Shown piece by piece: positions 1 to 6,256 of a stretch of DNA of 11,165 bases (positions within the stretch are counted from its first letter, which is position 1; each line of letters begins with the position of its first letter). Under the pieces are notes generated by a model that did no database searches, was not told the origin of the DNA, and worked only from the letters and a program-made list of their open reading frames with translations. The position numbers and the translations under genes are program-made. The stretch comes from Candidatus Woesearchaeota archaeon (lineage in GTDB: Archaea > Nanobdellota > Nanobdellia > Woesearchaeales > GW2011-AR15): NCBI GenBank assembly GCA_023701075.1, contig JAMPXQ010000031.1:1-11165 (forward strand), in the 5' to 3' direction.

Positions 1-1
1 A

Positions 2-112
2 AGAGAGTTCAAGCATTTCCCATTGATAGTCCATGATGTTGTAATAGGGATACTGAGCCAGGAGGCATTATGCGATGCCTTGTTTTCAGAATTTGAAAGC
101 TCAAATAAATGA
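2..112 (+). CDS. C-terminal end of an unrecognised protein (truncated by window edge)
   Basis: An open frame enters from the left edge and runs 36 codons to a TGA at 110-112. Its end reads HDVVIGILSQEALCDALFSE followed by FESSNK. The mix of hydrophobic and acidic residues looks like the last helix or two of a soluble protein. The stop codon abuts the stop of the convergent minus-strand gene (TCA at 113-115), which is a natural convergent boundary and supports this being a real gene end. No start, promoter or family can be seen, and the stretch is short enough that chance openness is possible. Confidence 0.45.
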   Translation, partial: REFKHFPLIVHDVVIGILSQEALCDALFSEFESSNK

Positions 113-403
113 TCACTTCTGATCGAACTTCTCTTTTGCCTTGTTCTCCTTATAATATATCTCATGGCTTCCTCTTTTTTCAAATAGTGCTATCGCAACA
201 TGGATCATGTCAGTCTGATAGGGCTTTAGCCTGTTCCCTTCTATGATCTTCTTTGCATCTTCGATGCACTCGTTCATCTTTTTTATGTTGTCTTTTCTAG
301 CCAAAGATTCCTGGTATCTCTCTTCCTCATTTGTTAATGTTATCTCTTCCCACTTTGTGAAGCTTTTGTCCGATGTTATCGGAAACGATTTGCTGAAAGT
401 CAT
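113..403 (-). CDS. Small charged helical protein, 96 aa, function unknown
   Basis: A complete 96-residue protein rich in Lys and Glu and predicted by eye to be mostly helical. The N-terminus (SFPITSDKSFTKWEEITLT) leads into an acidic stretch at 25-29, a helix with one cysteine (MNECIEDAKKII, 43-54), a second helix (MIHVAIALFEKRGSH, 66-80) and a basic tail (KENKAKEKFDQK). There is no signal peptide or membrane segment. I do not recognise a named family; the compact helical make-up suits a soluble cytoplasmic or nucleic-acid-associated protein, but that is inference. Unlike its neighbours it has a clear Shine-Dalgarno sequence (AAGGTGATC on the minus strand) just before the ATG, with the TATA-like box further upstream, so it likely has a short leader. 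It converges with the gene ending at 112. Confidence 0.75.
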   Translation of the reverse strand: MTFSKSFPITSDKSFTKWEEITLTNEEERYQESLARKDNIKKMNECIEDAKKIIEGNRLKPYQTDMIHVAIALFEKRGSHEIYYKENKAKEKFDQK

Positions 404-412
404 CTGATCACC
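404..412 (-). promoter_or_regulatory. Shine-Dalgarno sequence of the 96-aa gene
   Basis: On the minus strand the bases before the ATG read AAGGTGATCAG. GGTGATC pairs with the conserved archaeal 16S 3' end (AUCACCUCC). Spacing from GGTG to the ATG is about 5 nt. Most other genes here lack such a motif, so it marks a leadered transcript. Confidence 0.6.
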
Positions 413-435
413 TTGATGCCAAGGGTCAATCCTGC

Positions 436-444
436 TATAAAATA
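436..444 (-). promoter_or_regulatory. TATA box for the 96-aa gene
   Basis: The minus strand reads TATTTTATA, centred about 37 nt before the ATG at 403. An archaeal start site 25 nt downstream would leave a leader of roughly 10 nt, just enough to contain the Shine-Dalgarno sequence. A second AT-rich element (CTATAAATTAA on the minus strand, near 457-467) is an alternative. Confidence 0.5.
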
Positions 445-507
445 TTTTCGGTTTTGTTAATTTATAGGAGATGTCAAACCATTGTGGGATGATTGGAATT
501 TTTGCTC

Positions 508-1755
508 CTAAAGATATAAGGTGAAATTCATGCTAATATATGTTGCGATGGTTACGGCATATGCTATTATCCATGTCTTGAGATTCCAGTCCTTGATGTC
601 ATTGCCTGCAAAAGGTGAGAATGGGAAGAATTCTATGAAGACAGTCATGATGCAGAAGACAAATATCATCTGGAGTGTCAGGCTGGGGAAGAGGATGTTA
701 AGTATGTATGCAATCAGTGCAATAGAATAGGTCATAAGGGATATCAAGAAAGCCTGTTTCCCTAGTCTTTTTTCCTCATTGATGTTGTCTTCAGTCAAGG
801 TGTAAGATGCAAGCGAGAAAGTGACCCCAAAATAAGTGGTGATTAATGTCAGGAAAGCTCCTGCAGGCCATGATGTGAATTCTGTCTTCACCTTGTGCCT
901 GTAGCAGAACAGCTGCCTTAAGAACTCCCGTAGACCGCTGATTAGGATGATGATGATTAGGTTGATGAAGAATATGGCCTTGAATTCTGAGAAATCGCTT
1001 GACCAGCTCCAGCTCATTGTGATTGTGAATACAAGGACCGTGATGAAGAATGAGATGATTTCAGGCGGCGTGAAGAATTTGTGGAGTTTCACATTGCAGT
1101 CTATCTTGTCATTGACTTTCTTGTCCTTGGATGCTCTCCCTAGTATCTTTGAAGAGATGAATTCATTTGCGAGTGCCATGGCTGTCTTACCTAGGATGCT
1201 CCATAGGTAAAGGAGGAGTATAGAAAGGAAAGTTGCTGCAGCCGGAACATATTTCTTGTCCATTATCTTTGCAAGAGGGGATTTTGTTATGGCATGATTT
1301 TCATTGTTATTGATTTCTTTTAAGGAATACGCCATCATGACTTTTTTCCCGTCAGTTGTTTTGGCGAATTTTAGTATCAATGGGTCATATCTGCTTTCTT
1401 TTGCATCTATGAGAAGGCCATCCTCAGTAAGTTTTTTGCTGAGGACATTTGTCCTTTCGCTGCCCAGGAGGATGATTGTCTTTCCGCTATACTCCTTTAT
1501 TGCATCCACATCGCTCTCGACTTTTATTGACTGCAGGTAATCGACACTTGTTCTTATGAGATTGAAGAGCATCTTATCTTCCATGCTTACATGGCTGCCG
1601 CTCACGACCAGAAAATCTGTCCTTGATACATCAGCAAAGAAAGAATTGACTTCGACGCTTGCGGATTCGATCTCTGATTTAAGGTCATCTGTGTGAAGAG
1701 AATAGGCTGGGCATGATAATAAAATGAGGATTAATAAGTATGAAAAAATCTTCAT
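508..1755 (-). CDS. Secreted/membrane protein, apparent inactive M50 (site-2 protease-like) homologue
   Basis: A 415-aa protein with a signal peptide (residues 1-19, likely cut after AYS), an extracytoplasmic domain (about 20-165) and about seven membrane segments (near 170-190, 231-249, 260-274, 297-316, 334-356, 359-378, 393-412). The C-terminal half has the layout of archaeal M50 intramembrane zinc proteases. A helix carries REFLRQ (276-281) where active members have HExxH, followed by KTEFTSWPAGAFLTL (290-304), like the AEF-x-x-W-x-x-G segment after HExxH. Near the end FFPFSPFAGNDIKDWN (376-391) replaces the usual (N/P)-x-x-PPLDG-(S/K) zinc-aspartate motif. Both zinc histidines and the DG aspartate position are altered, so a catalytic role is unlikely; a pseudoprotease, chaperone or membrane scaffold is inferred. 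The N-domain has a VVSG...TIILLGSERTN pattern reminiscent of S-layer-associated domains, which is weak. It has its own leaderless promoter. Family assignment is by eye. Confidence 0.85.
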   Translation of the reverse strand: MKIFSYLLILILLSCPAYSLHTDDLKSEIESASVEVNSFFADVSRTDFLVVSGSHVSMEDKMLFNLIRTSVDYLQSIKVESDVDAIKEYSGKTIILLGSERTNVLSKKLTEDGLLIDAKESRYDPLILKFAKTTDGKKVMMAYSLKEINNNENHAITKSPLAKIMDKKYVPAAATFLSILLLYLWSILGKTAMALANEFISSKILGRASKDKKVNDKIDCNVKLHKFFTPPEIISFFITVLVFTITMSWSWSSDFSEFKAIFFINLIIIILISGLREFLRQLFCYRHKVKTEFTSWPAGAFLTLITTYFGVTFSLASYTLTEDNINEEKRLGKQAFLISLMTYSIALIAYILNILFPSLTLQMIFVFCIMTVFIEFFPFSPFAGNDIKDWNLKTWIIAYAVTIATYISMNFTLYL

Positions 1756-1775
1756 GCCGATAGGATATCAGGATT

Positions 1776-1784
1776 GATATAAAA
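1776..1784 (-). promoter_or_regulatory. TATA box for the M50-like gene
   Basis: The minus strand reads TTTTATATC, centred 25 nt upstream of the ATG at 1755. There is no Shine-Dalgarno sequence between them, which implies a leaderless transcript. Confidence 0.6.
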
Positions 1785-1792
1785 TAATATCG

Positions 1793-1815
1793 GAAAATAA
1801 AAAGACTAATAGTCT
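1793..1815 (-). terminator. Hairpin plus T-tract terminator of the HerA-like gene
   Basis: On the minus strand, 26 nt past the HerA stop, AGACT-ATT-AGTCT forms a 5-bp stem with a 3-nt loop and is followed at once by TTTTTATTTT. A T-rich tract is the core archaeal termination signal; the small hairpin is an extra. It separates HerA transcription from the M50-like promoter just downstream. Confidence 0.55.
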
Positions 1816-1840
1816 ATCCACTAAGAAATTGAATTCTCAT

Positions 1841-3157
1841 TTAGAAATTGAATATCTTCTTCTCTGGTGGTATGGCCCTAGGAGCTTCGCCGCCGTGCCA
1901 TGTGAATCTTGGCCGAATCCTTATTGGGAACATCCTTTCATTGTTGTCATCAAGTATGACTGCGGCTCCGTTCTCATGCGGAAGGTGGTCAAGGTATTTA
2001 TCAAGCCCTTCTCTCATATATGACTGCATGAGCATCCCAAGCGCTTCAGTATCAAGCTTTGCAGTTATCCTATGGCTTATGATTATATCGCTCTGTGTCA
2101 TGACATCTGTATGGATCTTCCCTGGCTGTTGTGTTGCCAAGATTAATGAGATGCCTGGCTGTCTACCTTCCCTAAGGATTGTGATGAGTGCATCAGATGC
2201 AGGTGTCTTTCCTGCAAAAGGCAGGAACTCATGGGCTTCGTCTATCACAAGCCACACCATAGGATATTTCATCTTCTCTTCTTTCTCTTCTCCGAAATAA
2301 TGTATTGTCTGGTGCACTGCCTGGAACTCCTCATCTTTCCTTGATATCATCCTCTGGATGAAAAGCTTCTTTGAGATTAGTCCTATGACCAAAGACTTGA
2401 TATCCCAACCTCCTGGCATTGTAGCATAGATGCTGACATCAAGGACGCATACCTGTCCGGCTTTCACTAGATCCCCAAGCGGTGTTCCATCCTTGTCAAA
2501 AAGTCCCCAGTTCTCGACATTCGTGAAAAGGTTTGTGGCCTTGTCCTTTGCCCTTTGGCTGACCCTTTCATCTTTCACAATCTTCGCTTTGATATCTCCT
2601 AAAGAGAAATCCCCAGTCTGCTTCATCTCATTTATGACCCTCTCGATGAGCACTCCTTCTTCGCTGCTCTTGTCTACGCCTAGCGTCATGACCCAGTCAT
2701 CTATGTCAAGCTCATCTGGCCTTATGGAGAACGGATAATCTGCAGGAATCCCTTTTGCCTGGAAATCCTTGAAAAAGCCTTTTGGGATGAAAATATTGAT
2801 GTCAAGCCCTTTTGCTTTGATGCCCCATTTGTCAAGGAGGTCTTTCTCTTTCTGATTAGGATATTTCATAGTCCAATAGATGCCCATGGTGTCTAATAAT
2901 ATGACTGAGATGTTCCCTCTGATTTCTGGTGGGAGGTCAGAGACCCCTTCAGCGATGACTCCCATTGTGAAGCTCTTGCCTGAACCTCTCTTACCGCATA
3001 CAAAGACTACGTGGCTTCGTGTGACATCCATGAAGACGGTATTTGAGAGTGAAGTTGTCTGTCCCATCTGGACATAGTGCTTCCCTAGAAGAATGGTCCC
3101 TTTTAGGCCATATTTGTCCATATCAGACTTGCTCCTCCCGACAACAATATCATACAT
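1841..3157 (-). CDS. HerA/DUF87-family hexameric DNA-translocating ATPase
   Basis: A 438-aa P-loop ATPase of the HerA-FtsK class. Walker A is GKRGSGKS (55-62). Walker B is VWLVIDEAHEFLP (301-313), with D306/E307 for Mg and catalysis. LREGRQPG (328-335) supplies candidate arginine fingers, and the sensor-like ATQQPGKI (341-348) follows. The region before Walker A is only about 50 residues, shorter than the HAS-barrel domain of classical archaeal HerA (about 500 aa), so this is a shortened form. HerA proteins form hexameric rings that translocate on double-stranded DNA and drive a partner nuclease, NurA in archaeal end resection and other nucleases in defence systems. No mre11, rad50 or nurA lies in the window. 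The divergent neighbour has a nuclease-like motif and is the obvious candidate partner. The ATG at 3157 lies 26.5 nt from a TATA box with no Shine-Dalgarno sequence. ATPase assignment is firm; the exact cellular role is not. Confidence 0.95.
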   Translation of the reverse strand: MYDIVVGRSKSDMDKYGLKGTILLGKHYVQMGQTTSLSNTVFMDVTRSHVVFVCGKRGSGKSFTMGVIAEGVSDLPPEIRGNISVILLDTMGIYWTMKYPNQKEKDLLDKWGIKAKGLDINIFIPKGFFKDFQAKGIPADYPFSIRPDELDIDDWVMTLGVDKSSEEGVLIERVINEMKQTGDFSLGDIKAKIVKDERVSQRAKDKATNLFTNVENWGLFDKDGTPLGDLVKAGQVCVLDVSIYATMPGGWDIKSLVIGLISKKLFIQRMISRKDEEFQAVHQTIHYFGEEKEEKMKYPMVWLVIDEAHEFLPFAGKTPASDALITILREGRQPGISLILATQQPGKIHTDVMTQSDIIISHRITAKLDTEALGMLMQSYMREGLDKYLDHLPHENGAAVILDDNNERMFPIRIRPRFTWHGGEAPRAIPPEKKIFNF

Positions 3158-3179
3158 GAGGATTCTGATGGATGCATCG

Positions 3180-3187
3180 TTAATAAA
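3180..3187 (-). promoter_or_regulatory. TATA box for the HerA-like gene
   Basis: The minus strand reads TTTATTAA, centred about 26.5 nt before the ATG at 3157. It lies 12 nt from the oppositely directed TATA box of the neighbouring gene. Confidence 0.6.
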
Positions 3188-3199
3188 TTTTCCGCTAGG

Positions 3200-3207
3200 T
3201 TTAATAG
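3200..3207 (+). promoter_or_regulatory. TATA box for the nuclease-like gene
   Basis: TTTAATAG is centred 26.5 nt upstream of the ATG at 3230. This spacing, shared by most genes here, selects that ATG over an in-frame TTG at 3218 that would be only about 14 nt away. Confidence 0.55.
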
Positions 3208-3229
3208 GGAAAAAATATTGTATAGGTGC

Positions 3230-4231
3230 ATGGATATTGATTATTCTGCATTATATGGTATATTCAGGGAATATGCCCCATTCAAGCTTGATGGCGGTTA
3301 CTCATTGAAAAGATGGCAGGGGCTGCACGCAGGATGCAAGCTCCATCCTCTCGAAGATGCTCTTTTTGGAGAGTATGGTTCCCTTGATAGGAATCTGATA
3401 CTCTTCAGTGTCAATGGGCATCGCGAACCTGTTTTCAGCACAGCTGATTTTGTAAGGCTGAGGGAAGATGAATATGGGAATCCAATCCATATAGAAAAAA
3501 GCAATTTTGCAGGTATAATAGCTGAGAGGGTCGCATGGGTGACTACACATTCCTGGCTCACCACCTATTTGCCGGGAACTCTCACAGGAGAGGATTATGA
3601 AGAAGGCCATGTATATGCCAGTTGCGATGACATTGTCCTAAAAGTCTCATTTTCTCCAAGATTGGTATTATTAAAGCAAGTTCCTGATAGGATAGGAAGC
3701 TATGATGTATTGACGGATATAGATGGATTATTCGCCTATAATTACGGCGGGAAAGACTACCTTATAGTTCAGGAGGCTAAGACAGATGGGCTGAGCCTTG
3801 GGCTTGATGATAAGATGGAGATGTTGTTTGATCCATTGAGGAACTTGTTCCCAAGCCATACTCTCATCTACCTTATCTATAGTGACATGGATTCTATCTA
3901 TAAAGGGGGGAATGACGAAGACCTCAGGAGACGGGTAAGCAATCAGCTGAAGCAGGAGCCTATAAGGGTGTTTAAGTATCTTGCAGAGAATGACATAGGG
4001 ACACTGTTCTTCGGCTACAGAGGTTTTAACCGGTCGCTGGCAGCAATGGTGCAGCACCTGGAGGTTCAGCAAAAACTGATGAATCACGAAAAAGTTATTG
4101 TGCCTGCTGTGATTGAAAATGGGACAATCACCCTTATGGGTGGAGATTCACCTTTTGCGATATTACGGCAGACAAGGCCAAATATCTGGAATAGTTCACC
4201 GCCTGCAAACAAGAAGAAGAGCAGAAAATGA
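3230..4231 (+). CDS. Putative PD-(D/E)XK nuclease-like protein divergent from HerA
   Basis: A 333-aa soluble protein. The centre has a PD-(D/E)XK-like core: a helix with a conserved-type glutamate (GIIAERVAWV, E99), a strand ending in an acidic turn (SYDVLTDIDGLFAY, D163/D165), then a hairpin into YLIVQEAKTDG, giving the E-x-K pair E182/K184, followed by helix and strand (TLIYLIYSD, 211-219). That order matches the fold of many restriction, repair and phage nucleases. The N-terminal 90 residues are unrecognised. The C-terminus ends in a basic tail (KKKSRK) that could touch nucleic acid. It is transcribed divergently from the HerA-like ATPase across 72 bp, and HerA enzymes commonly work with a nuclease, so a functional pair is plausible. 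It does not show the NurA pattern. The start is the ATG at 3230, chosen from its TATA spacing. Nuclease activity is inferred from motif order only. Confidence 0.85.
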   Translation: MDIDYSALYGIFREYAPFKLDGGYSLKRWQGLHAGCKLHPLEDALFGEYGSLDRNLILFSVNGHREPVFSTADFVRLREDEYGNPIHIEKSNFAGIIAERVAWVTTHSWLTTYLPGTLTGEDYEEGHVYASCDDIVLKVSFSPRLVLLKQVPDRIGSYDVLTDIDGLFAYNYGGKDYLIVQEAKTDGLSLGLDDKMEMLFDPLRNLFPSHTLIYLIYSDMDSIYKGGNDEDLRRRVSNQLKQEPIRVFKYLAENDIGTLFFGYRGFNRSLAAMVQHLEVQQKLMNHEKVIVPAVIENGTITLMGGDSPFAILRQTRPNIWNSSPPANKKKSRK

Positions 4232-4241
4232 TGTTTAAACC

Positions 4242-4297
4242 CCAAAAGAGCCTCCCTTGCGAGAGGCTCCCTTAGGGAAAAAGAGGTGAATGTGTTA
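4242..4297 (-). ncRNA. Candidate small RNA with terminal hairpin
   Basis: A perfect minus-strand TTTAAATA (4320-4327) predicts transcription starting near 4297. The transcript would run about 50 nt through a CACCTC-T5 stretch into a hairpin with a 7-bp stem (GAGCCTC/GAGGCTC, at 4263-4269 and 4248-4254) and an 8-nt loop, then TTTT. No open frame of note lies in it. Promoter, compact size and hairpin plus T-tract together fit a small RNA gene. Alternatively the hairpin may simply end the plus-strand nuclease-like gene, whose stop is 17 nt away. Not recognised as any known RNA family. Confidence 0.3.
4248..4269. terminator. Inverted repeat downstream of the nuclease-like gene
   Basis: Arms gagcctc (4248-4254) and gaggctc (4263-4269) flank an 8-nt loop, 17 nt after the TGA of the plus-strand gene. 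On the plus strand it is followed by A-rich, not T-rich, DNA. On the minus strand it is followed by TTTT. A terminator role is therefore better supported on the minus strand. Confidence 0.45.
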
Positions 4298-4319
4298 TCA
4301 TTATAGAATGGTTAGAATA

Positions 4320-4327
4320 TATTTAAA
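4320..4327 (-). promoter_or_regulatory. Orphan TATA box facing the candidate small RNA
   Basis: The minus strand reads TTTAAATA, identical to the boxes of three protein genes in this window. No plausible minus-strand protein begins about 26 nt downstream. It lies in an AT-rich patch, and on the plus strand the same bases give a weaker box. Confidence 0.4.
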
Positions 4328-4402
4328 GCTTTTGTTTTTGCATTAATTCCGAAGTAGTTACATTTTGCAAACAAGCTTGGATATTCCTGAGATAGAAATA
4401 AG

Positions 4403-4410
4403 TTTTTATA
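4403..4410 (+). promoter_or_regulatory. TATA box for the PP-loop-like gene
   Basis: TTTTTATA is centred 26.5 nt before the GTG at 4433. No Shine-Dalgarno sequence intervenes, so the transcript is predicted to be leaderless with a GTG start. Confidence 0.65.
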
Positions 4411-4432
4411 CCGACATGCATCTCTTCTGGGT

Positions 4433-4939
4433 GTGGAAAAACTGATCATAAAAAATATAGAGAAACGTGTCAGAAAAGAAGTGAGAGAGCATGGCCTCAT
4501 AGAGAAAGGTGACTCTCTTTTGGTGATTGATGATGGCAGTGCAGAAGCTGCATTGTCGCTATATATGATAAATAAGATATTCAAAGGTATGCCTCTTGAG
4601 ATAGAAGTGAAGAAGATGAGGTTTTCGCTGGGAAAGCCAGAGAAAGGCTATGCTAAAGTGATAGTTCCCTGGAACTGCGACCTAGAGAATGACTATTTTC
4701 TCTCATGCATATTTGATGGTTCAAAGATGCCTTATCTAAGCCATTATAGATTAGGACGGCAGAGGCATATGAAGCTCCTGCTTCCTCTCTCAGAGGAAGA
4801 AGTAGAAGATTCTGCATCTCATCTCAAACTGAGATTCAAGAAGAAAATGCATGACCATTATTTCAGCAGCATCCTAAAAGAGCATCCTGATGTGCGGTTT
4901 GCTCTTCTGAACAGTTCAAGATCATTTGAAAACAAATAA
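4433..4939 (+). CDS. Truncated, degenerate PP-loop protein related to Ncs6/TtcA tRNA thiolases
   Basis: A 168-aa protein that follows the plan of archaeal NcsA/TtcA-type PP-loop ATPases, which adenylate tRNA uridine or cytidine before sulfur transfer, but lacks the catalytic parts. NIEKRVRKEVREHGLIEKGD (8-27) matches the family lead-in to the P-loop. The next strand reads LLVIDDGSAEAALSLY (29-44), so the SGGKDS signature is replaced by DGSAEA (34-39), losing the ATP-binding lysine and serines. PWNCDLENDYFLSCIFDG (79-96) stands where active enzymes have GHNxDDxAQT...RGD. KLLLPLSEEEVEDSA (114-128) and EHPDVRFALLNSSRSFE (150-166) match the late helix-turn and closing segment. The N-terminal and C-terminal zinc-binding cysteine pairs are absent, and family members are about 300 aa. 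An intact frame and good promoter argue against decay. A regulatory or partner subunit, as Ncs2/CTU2 is for Ncs6/CTU1 in eukaryotes, is inferred. The start is GTG, set by TATA spacing. Confidence 0.85.
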   Translation: MEKLIIKNIEKRVRKEVREHGLIEKGDSLLVIDDGSAEAALSLYMINKIFKGMPLEIEVKKMRFSLGKPEKGYAKVIVPWNCDLENDYFLSCIFDGSKMPYLSHYRLGRQRHMKLLLPLSEEEVEDSASHLKLRFKKKMHDHYFSSILKEHPDVRFALLNSSRSFENK

Positions 4940-4942
4940 AAA
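4934..4942 (+). promoter_or_regulatory. Weak TATA-like element for the PLD lipoprotein gene
   Basis: AAATAAAAA is centred 26 nt before the ATG at 4964 and overlaps the stop codon of the preceding gene. It is a poor match to the window's usual box, so this gene may also be served by read-through from the 4403 promoter (24-bp gap). Confidence 0.35.
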
Positions 4943-4963
4943 CACACACCTTAATCTTAACTC

Positions 4964-6256
4964 ATGAAAACGATATTTGTTGTTCTCTTGATTTTTCTGA
5001 CGTCTTGTGCAGTTACATCAAATGTCATAAAAGAGCAAGACTATGAGATAGACATATTTTTTTGCCCCATAGATAGCTGCATGGAGCATCTTATAGAGAA
5101 GATACATGAGAGCGCTGATATCAAATGTGCATTCTATGAATTAGGGCTGCCTGGCCTGATAGACGCATTGAAAGATAAGGATGCAGATGTGATTATGGAA
5201 GACACTAACGCACTTGAATGGGTAGGTACTGGTTTTTCAAAGGCGCTCATGCACAATAAGTTCTGTGTTTTTGACGGTGAATATGTCTGGACCGGGAGCT
5301 TTAATCCTACATTGAGAGGCAATTATAATAACAATGAGAATGCTGTCCTGATAAGGTCAAAAGCTCTTGCAGAGAATTATCTTGCAGAATTCTATGAACT
5401 GAAAGAAGGGATCTATGGGAAAGGGGATAGGGTGAAAACGCCTGTCATTTACCTTAAGGATACCATGGTTGAGAATTATTTCTGCCCTGAAGATGATTGC
5501 AAGCTGCACGTGCTCCATGCACTTAGGTCAGCCAATCATTCAGTTTATTTCATGGCATTCTCATTCACTGATGTGGATCTGGGGAACCAGCTGTATAATA
5601 TGCATCATCAAGATTATGACATAAGGGGTATAGTGGAAGAACGCCAGATAAGTGAATTCTCTAGGTATGATGATTTGAAAGACTTCACGATGATAGATAC
5701 GAACCCTTATACGATGCACCATAAGGTCTTCATCATAGATAATAAGACTGTGATAACTGGAAGCTATAATCCTACAAGGAATGCGGATGAATTCAACGAT
5801 GAGAACATAATCATGATTCATGATGAGAAGATTGCAAAGAGGTTTATAGGTGAATTCAGGAGACTTTTCATAAGTAAGGCATCTCTTCCGGATAAGCCAT
5901 CTAAATTGATGATATCAAAAGTAGCCTATGATGCACCTGGAAAAGATGAAGGGAATGAATATATTGAACTCAAGAATATTGGAGATGAAAAGCTTGACCT
6001 TAATTATTATGTCATATCAGATAACAGGACAAATTCTAAATTAGAAGGTAGTTTGGATGTGGATTCTGTAATAAAGATAATACCGAAGTTCGCATTGAAA
6101 AATACAAATGGAGTATTATTCCTAAAGAAGGATGGAGTGATAATAGACTATGTCTTCTGGAAAGGGATATGGGCGCTTGATGCCAAAGAATCGGTGTTGC
6201 TTAGGGAAGATGAGAAGATAAGCGAAGATTCCTGGAAAAGGGTAGATTGGCTTTAA
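4964..6256 (+). CDS. Exported phospholipase-D-superfamily protein with lamin-tail domain
   Basis: A 430-aa protein. The N-terminus (MKTIFVVLLIFLTSC) is a signal peptide ending in a lipobox-like LTSC, so it is probably lipid-anchored at C15 outside the cell. Two PLD halves follow. HKD motif 1 is H97-N-K99-x4-D104 with GSFNP (111-115); HKD motif 2 is H252-H-K254-x4-D259 with GSYNP (266-270). Both catalytic sets are intact. Each half opens with a matching cysteine motif, FFCPIDSC (32-39) and YFCPEDDC (172-179), showing internal duplication. Residues 312-430 look like a lamin-tail (LTD) beta domain: KLMISKVAYDAPGKDEGNEY, then IELKNIG and later beta strands. PLD enzymes with this HKD pair cleave phosphodiester bonds of DNA or phospholipids; an LTD often accompanies secreted nucleases, so an extracellular nuclease for scavenging DNA is the likely role (inference). 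The stop codon lies inside the next gene's TATA box. Confidence 0.93.
   Translation: MKTIFVVLLIFLTSCAVTSNVIKEQDYEIDIFFCPIDSCMEHLIEKIHESADIKCAFYELGLPGLIDALKDKDADVIMEDTNALEWVGTGFSKALMHNKFCVFDGEYVWTGSFNPTLRGNYNNNENAVLIRSKALAENYLAEFYELKEGIYGKGDRVKTPVIYLKDTMVENYFCPEDDCKLHVLHALRSANHSVYFMAFSFTDVDLGNQLYNMHHQDYDIRGIVEERQISEFSRYDDLKDFTMIDTNPYTMHHKVFIIDNKTVITGSYNPTRNADEFNDENIIMIHDEKIAKRFIGEFRRLFISKASLPDKPSKLMISKVAYDAPGKDEGNEYIELKNIGDEKLDLNYYVISDNRTNSKLEGSLDVDSVIKIIPKFALKNTNGVLFLKKDGVIIDYVFWKGIWALDAKESVLLREDEKISEDSWKRVDWL

Noticed and set aside
1848..2300. 150-codon plus-strand frame inside the HerA gene
   Set aside because: It is antisense to strong Walker B and arginine-finger coding and is Ser/Cys-rich, which marks a shadow frame.
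3218..3229. TTG start that would lengthen the nuclease-like protein by four residues
   Set aside because: It lies about 14 nt from the TATA centre, while the ATG at 3230 has the 26.5-nt spacing seen elsewhere.
3230..4231. Idea that the HerA neighbour is NurA
   Set aside because: The NurA-type early DGS motif and overall pattern are not visible; the EAK and DIDG arrangement fits PD-(D/E)XK better.
4233..4240. 8-bp palindrome GTTTAAAC just after the nuclease-like stop
   Set aside because: Short AT-rich palindromes are expected here and no gene start follows at the proper spacing.
4290..4346. Eighteen-codon plus-strand frame after a GAGGTGA motif
   Set aside because: The motif is only 1 nt from the ATG, too close to act as a ribosome site, and the peptide looks random.
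4312..4584. 90-codon minus-strand frame
   Set aside because: It mostly mirrors the PP-loop-like gene and has low-complexity serine-rich composition typical of a shadow frame.
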